DNA of 7,913 nucleotides from Lysobacterales bacterium (GTDB lineage: Bacteria; Pseudomonadota; Gammaproteobacteria; Xanthomonadales; Xanthomonadaceae), in NCBI GenBank assembly GCA_015655035.1, contig JAATFS010000033.1, positions 1-7,913 of the forward strand, read 5' to 3'. Positions within the stretch are counted from its first letter, which is position 1; each line of letters begins with the position of its first letter. Made by a program: the position numbers and the translations under genes. The notes under the pieces are model-generated. The model made no database searches and was not told where the DNA came from. It saw only the letters and a program-made list of their open reading frames with translations. Of this stretch, positions 5,035-7,913 are shown piece after piece.

Positions 5035-6939
5035 TTACACCGCGTGCTCTGCCTGCAGCCGCTCGATGAAGGCCGAAACAGACATCGTTCCAAGATCCTC
5101 CCCCGAGCGCGACCGCACGGCCACGGCACCATTGTCTCTCTCGCGGTCGCCGACCACCAGCAGATAAGGCACGCGTTGCAGCGTATGCTCGCGAATCTTA
5201 TATCCGATCTTCTCATTCCGCAAATCGGCGCTAACGCGGAACCCTTGATTTACAAGGGTTTTCCTCACGGACTCGACATAATCGGCCTGAGCATCGGTGA
5301 TATTGGCCACCACCACCTGCACCGGAGCCAGCCAGGTCGGGAACGCGCCGGCATGATGTTCGATCAAAATGCCGATGAAACGCTCCATCGAACCGACGAT
5401 CGCCCGGTGCAGCATGACCGGATGCTTCTTCTGGCTGCTTTCGTCCACGTACTCGGCGCCGAGGCGGCCAGGCATCATGAAATCGACCTGCATCGTGCCC
5501 AACTGCCAGGTCCGGCCAATCGCATCCTTCAGGTGGTACTCGATCTTCGGGCCATAGAACGCGCCCTCGCCCGGCAACTCCTGCCATTCCACGCCAGCCC
5601 CGCGCAAGGCCGAACGCAGGGCGTCCTCGGCCTTGTCCCAGGTGGCGTCGTCGCCCAGGCGCTTTTCCGGGCGCAGCGCGATCTTGATCTGGATCTCGTC
5701 GAAGCCGAACGCGGTGTACACCGCCAGCGCCTGCTGGTGGAACGCCGTTACTTCCGACTCGATCTGCGATTCCAGGCAGAACACGTGGCCATCGTCCTGG
5801 GTGAAGCCGCGCACGCGCAGGATGCCGTGCAGCGCGCCGGACGGCTCGTTGCGATGACAGGCACCGAATTCGCCGTAACGGATCGGCAGATCGCGATAGC
5901 TATGCAGGCCCTGGTTAAACAGCTGGACATGGCCCGGGCAGTTCATCGGCTTGACCGCGTAGGTGCGCTTCTCCGACTCGGTGAAGAACATGTTCTCCTG
6001 GTAGTTGTCCCAATGACCGGACTTCTGCCATAGCGACACATCCAGGATCTGCGGACAGCGCACCTCGCCGTAACCGCTGTCGCGGTAGACATTGCGCATG
6101 TACTGCTCGACCACCTGCCAGATCGACCAGCCCTTCGGATGCCAGAACACCAACCCCGGCGCTTCTTCCTGCAAATGGAACAGGTCCTGCTGCTTGCCGA
6201 TGCGGCGATGGTCGCGCATCTCGGCTTCCTCGACGCGCTTGATGTAAGCCTCGAGCTGCTTCTTGTCGGCCCAGGCAGTGCCGTAGATGCGCTGCAACTG
6301 CTCGTTCTTGGCATCGCCACGCCAGTAGGCGCCGGAGATGCGCGTGAGCTTGAATGCCTTGAGGAAGCGCGTATTGGGCACGTGCGGACCACGGCACATG
6401 TCCACGTATTCCTGGTGGTAGTACAGGCCCATCGCACTGATGTCGTCTGACATGTCCTCGATCAGGCGCAGCTTGTAGTCCTCGCCACGTGCCTTGAACA
6501 GCTCGATCACCTCGGCGCGCGGCGTCACCTTCTTGATGACGTCGTAGTCCTGCGCGATCAGCTCCTGCATGCGCTTCTCGATCGCCGCCATGTCTTCCGG
6601 CGTGAACGGGCGCTCGCTATGGATGTCGTAGTAGAAGCCCTCGGCGATGACCGGGCCGATCACCATCTTGACCTCGGGGTACAACTGCTTGACTGCATGC
6701 CCCACCAGGTGCGCACAGGAATGGCGGATGATCTCCACGCCCTCCTCGTCCTTGGCGGTGATGATGCGCAGCGACGCGTCATGCTCGATGAGGTCGCTGG
6801 CGTCCACCAGGCGGCCATCGACGGCACCGGCGATAGTGGCCTTGGCCAGGCCGGCGCCGATGGACTGCGCCACCTGCATGACGGAAACGGGATGTTCGAA
6901 TTCGCGGCGGCTGCCGTCGGGAAGCGTGATCGTGATCAT
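5035..6939 (-). CDS. thrS: Threonyl-tRNA synthetase
   Basis: This class II synthetase charges tRNA-Thr and hydrolyses mischarged Ser-tRNA-Thr. The 634-aa product has full family length. The order is: an N-terminal TGS domain (1-61); the editing domain with H73, H77, C182 and H186 (RHSCAH and MCRGPH); the catalytic core with zinc ligands C334 (PMNCPGH), H385 (DDGHVF) and H511 (LHRAIVG); motif 2 Arg363 in CHRNEPSGALHG; motif 3 Arg520 in GSMERF; and the anticodon-binding domain from about 538. All these residues fall at E. coli numbering, so the enzyme should be fully active. The frame is open 20 codons further upstream, but the ATG at 6937-6939 (MITITLPDGS) is the family start. No Shine-Dalgarno sequence is visible. 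It heads the operon, and infC starts 63 nt after its TAA. Confidence 0.98.
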   Translation of the reverse strand: MITITLPDGSRREFEHPVSVMQVAQSIGAGLAKATIAGAVDGRLVDASDLIEHDASLRIITAKDEEGVEIIRHSCAHLVGHAVKQLYPEVKMVIGPVIAEGFYYDIHSERPFTPEDMAAIEKRMQELIAQDYDVIKKVTPRAEVIELFKARGEDYKLRLIEDMSDDISAMGLYYHQEYVDMCRGPHVPNTRFLKAFKLTRISGAYWRGDAKNEQLQRIYGTAWADKKQLEAYIKRVEEAEMRDHRRIGKQQDLFHLQEEAPGLVFWHPKGWSIWQVVEQYMRNVYRDSGYGEVRCPQILDVSLWQKSGHWDNYQENMFFTESEKRTYAVKPMNCPGHVQLFNQGLHSYRDLPIRYGEFGACHRNEPSGALHGILRVRGFTQDDGHVFCLESQIESEVTAFHQQALAVYTAFGFDEIQIKIALRPEKRLGDDATWDKAEDALRSALRGAGVEWQELPGEGAFYGPKIEYHLKDAIGRTWQLGTMQVDFMMPGRLGAEYVDESSQKKHPVMLHRAIVGSMERFIGILIEHHAGAFPTWLAPVQVVVANITDAQADYVESVRKTLVNQGFRVSADLRNEKIGYKIREHTLQRVPYLLVVGDRERDNGAVAVRSRSGEDLGTMSVSAFIERLQAEHAV

Positions 6940-7036
6940 GGAGAGAGCGGGATTCAGGTTTCGAAGATGGGGGATCCAGCCGGCGACCCGGCAGCACACG
7001 ACTGCCTGGACGGGCGACGCATGAATCCCAGAAACG
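6940..7036 (-). promoter_or_regulatory. thrS leader with competing hairpins
   Basis: This leader carries two mutually exclusive stems. GGCAG/CTGCC (7006-7002 with 6994-6990) closes a 7-nt loop TCGTGTG. A GCCGG/CCGGC stem (6992-6988 with 6983-6979) has a 4-nt GTCG loop. The first loop contains U-C-G-U-G, that is, CGU with a 5' U, which is the anticodon of one tRNA-Thr. E. coli ThrS represses its own mRNA by binding an anticodon-like loop upstream of the start. Here the loop is about 60 nt before the ATG, farther than in E. coli. The block 6937-6975 is shared with the pheT start region. The repressor role is inference. Confidence 0.35.
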
Positions 7037-7058
7037 AAAAAACGCCCAGAAGGCGCTT
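7037..7058 (-). terminator. Intrinsic terminator or attenuator upstream of thrS
   Basis: On the minus strand AAGCGCC (7058-7052) pairs with GGCGTTT (7046-7040), including one G-U, around a TTCTG loop. The stem leads into six T (7042-7037). It lies 97 nt upstream of the thrS ATG. No minus-strand gene is visible upstream in the window. It therefore either ends a transcript whose gene has been displaced, or it acts as an attenuator in the thrS leader. Confidence 0.65.
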
Positions 7059-7081
7059 GCGCGACAGCCTCTGGCAGGATT

Positions 7082-7108
7082 TCAGCAGTGGGCGAAGATA
7101 GTGCTCAT
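7082..7108 (-). other. Possible 8-residue leader ORF upstream of thrS
   Basis: ATG AGC ACT ATC TTC GCC CAC TGC TGA encodes MSTIFAHC and ends 24 nt before the terminator stem at 7058. It contains one Thr codon. The start is only weakly preceded by a purine run. Small ORFs of this length occur by chance, so it is listed only because of its place just ahead of a terminator-like hairpin before thrS. Confidence 0.2.
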
Positions 7109-7151
7109 GTCGCACGCTCGGCCGGCGTTGCCGCGGGCCACCTGGGTTTGA

Positions 7152-7643
7152 TTGGATCCGGAGGGCCATGTTAAACCAATCACCGACCGGATGCGCGCTG
7201 GGGCGAGAGCGCATCCGCCTTGCGTGACACGGCCTCATCCATCCGAATTGGACCTGCCACGCACAGCCAAGCTGGTGACTGTCACGGTCGGCAATGCGAA
7301 GTCCCGCAAGGCCCGTCACCCGCCTCTCAATACCGAGGCGATGGACGTATTGACACGCTGGAGAAAGCAGGCCGGTAATGCGCGTCCGCTGTTCCCCTCG
7401 CCCAAGACCGGCGCGCGCATGGACAACATCAACAGCAGTTGGGAGGAACTGTGCACGCCGACGAAGGTAACCGACTTCCGGTTTCACGACCTGCGCCATT
7501 CCTTCGCCTCGCGCTTGGTCATGGCTGGAGTGGACCTCAACACCGTGCGGGAGCTGCTGGGGCACTCTGACATCCGCATGGCCCTGCGCTATGCCCACCT
7601 GGCCCCGGGCAAGTTGGCCGAGGCCGTGGCCAAGCTCAGGTAA
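7152..7643 (+). pseudogene. Tyrosine recombinase (phage-type integrase), C-terminal remnant
   Basis: Family resemblance begins near residue 31 (SELDLPRT, about 7242). It continues with the beta-strand Lys region VGNAKSRKARHPPLN and then the catalytic C-terminal half. That half has FHDLRHSFAS with H112 and R115, LLGHSDI with H138, and RYAHL with the nucleophile Tyr147. The core-binding SAM-like domain and the first catalytic Arg (box I) are absent, so the product cannot be a working recombinase. The open frame is 163 codons from a TTG, against roughly 300-400 for complete phage integrases. The first 30 codons, including a 9-bp inverted repeat, match nothing I recognise. An intact gene would also contain box I just before SELDL. 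It diverges from thrS and ends one base before a promoter-like TTGACT for the next gene. It is a mark of horizontal acquisition. Confidence 0.85.
7188..7217. repeat. 9-bp perfect inverted repeat in the 5' part of the integrase remnant
   Basis: CGGATGCGC (7188-7196) and GCGCATCCG (7209-7217) are perfect inverted copies around 12 nt. An alternative register pairs CGGATGC with GCATCCG and GCT with AGC. It lies in the stretch without integrase similarity, about 25 nt before recognisable integrase coding begins. No T-run follows on either strand, so a terminator is unlikely. It may mark a rearrangement boundary or a palindromic repeat. Confidence 0.6.
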
Positions 7644-7672
7644 TTGACTATGCCGATACGCACATGTACCAT
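7644..7672 (+). promoter_or_regulatory. Promoter of the yefM-type antitoxin gene
   Basis: TTGACT (7644-7649; 5 of 6 consensus) and TACCAT (7667-7672; 4 of 6) are separated by 17 nt. The -35 begins directly after the integrase TAA. Transcription would start near 7679, giving a leader of about 20 nt before the antitoxin ATG. The -10 overlaps the operator described separately, as expected for autorepression. Confidence 0.6.
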
Positions 7673-7683
7673 TTCCTGTACAT
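7664..7683 (+). promoter_or_regulatory. YefM-type operator with paired TGTAC motifs
   Basis: TGTACC (7665-7670) and TGTACA (7677-7682) sit 12 bp apart, start to start. They form the inverted repeat ATGTAC-N8-GTACAT. The E. coli yefM-yoeB operator has two palindromes with TGTACA cores, as I recall about 12 bp apart centre to centre. Overlap with the -10 region fits repression by YefM and by YefM-toxin complexes. Confidence 0.6.
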
Positions 7684-7686
7684 ATC

Positions 7687-7692
7687 AGGAGG
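7687..7692 (+). promoter_or_regulatory. Strong Shine-Dalgarno sequence of the antitoxin gene
   Basis: AGGAGG lies 5 nt before the ATG at 7698-7700. It is the best ribosome-binding site in the window. High antitoxin translation is typical of type II toxin-antitoxin operons. Confidence 0.85.
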
Positions 7693-7697
7693 CTCCC

Positions 7698-7913
7698 ATG
7701 GACTCGATTACCTACACCGCCGCTCGCGCCTCGCTGGCCGACACGATGGACCGTGTGGTCAACGACCATGAACCGGTCATCATCACCCGCAGCAGCCAGC
7801 AGGCCGTTGTCATGCTGTCCCTGGACGATTACAAGGCGATGGAAGAAACCGCCTACCTGCTGCGCAGCCCGAAGAACGCCCAGCGCCTGTTGAAGTCCAT
7901 CACCCAGCTGGAA
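7698..7913 (+). CDS. yefM: YefM/Phd-family antitoxin (3' end cut by window edge)
   Basis: This is the DNA-binding antitoxin of a type II toxin-antitoxin pair. The 72 codons present begin MDSITYTAARASLADTM, where the N-terminal half forms the dimeric DNA-binding fold. They continue HEPVIITRSSQQAVVMLSLD, then DYKAMEETAYLLRSPKNAQR and LLKSITQLE. The EETAYLLRSP segment closely matches E. coli YefM (83 aa), so about ten residues of the toxin-binding C terminus are missing. The gene has its own promoter, operator and strong Shine-Dalgarno sequence. A YoeB-family endoribonuclease toxin gene should follow just outside the window. This is inferred from the family and is not seen here. It lies 54 nt after an integrase remnant, consistent with acquisition on a mobile element. 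A Phd-type partner with another toxin is possible but less likely. Confidence 0.93.
   Translation, partial: MDSITYTAARASLADTMDRVVNDHEPVIITRSSQQAVVMLSLDDYKAMEETAYLLRSPKNAQRLLKSITQLE

Noticed and set aside
4372..6033. A 553-codon plus-strand open frame
   Set aside because: It runs antisense to infC and most of thrS, whose products are unmistakable with every catalytic residue in place.
7110..7182. A tRNA gene as the integrase target next to thrS
   Set aside because: The gggtttgatt stretch faintly resembles a T-loop, but no acceptor stem, anticodon arm or GTTCGA-type loop could be assembled on either strand.
6954..7769. A 271-codon minus-strand open frame that would sit just upstream of thrS
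   Set aside because: It is antisense to the integrase remnant and the start of the antitoxin gene, and crosses the terminator upstream of thrS. Its composition shows no family signature.

Overview
The window looks like chromosomal DNA of a xanthomonad, most likely Xanthomonas or a close relative. This rests on the high GC content, the gene order, and the length and sequence of ThrS (634 aa), PheS (331 aa), IF3 and L20. The genus is inferred from recalled family sequences, not from a search.

Positions 1-6939, minus strand, hold the classic gammaproteobacterial translation cluster thrS - infC - rpmI - rplT - pheS - pheT. pheT runs off the left edge about nine codons short of its expected end. 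In Escherichia coli the same order is followed by ihfA, which may lie just beyond the edge here. The genes encode two aminoacyl-tRNA synthetases (threonyl, and both subunits of phenylalanyl), initiation factor IF3 and ribosomal proteins L35 and L20. All five complete genes and partial pheT look intact, and the ThrS editing and zinc residues are at E. coli positions.

The regulatory gaps are the more informative part of this cluster. infC appears to start at a non-canonical AUC codon with a well-placed Shine-Dalgarno sequence. A strong intrinsic terminator or attenuator sits between rplT and pheS, with a 33-codon Phe-containing ORF overlapping the pheS start. The rpmI leader has a plausible sigma-70 promoter and a long hairpin. 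The pheS-pheT gap has a nested hairpin. A second U-tailed terminator hairpin lies about 100 nt upstream of thrS. The sequences directly upstream of thrS and pheT share a block about 37-39 bp long that covers both start codons.

Positions 7152-7913, plus strand and divergent from thrS, look like accessory DNA. They hold the C-terminal part of a tyrosine recombinase, lacking its N-terminal region and first catalytic Arg, and then a YefM/Phd-family antitoxin gene cut by the right edge. The antitoxin has its own promoter, an overlapping TGTACA-type operator and a strong Shine-Dalgarno sequence. A YoeB-type toxin gene is expected just beyond the edge.

I see no clearly new multi-gene system here. 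The observations most worth testing concern control of the translation operon and the junction between it and the integrase remnant.
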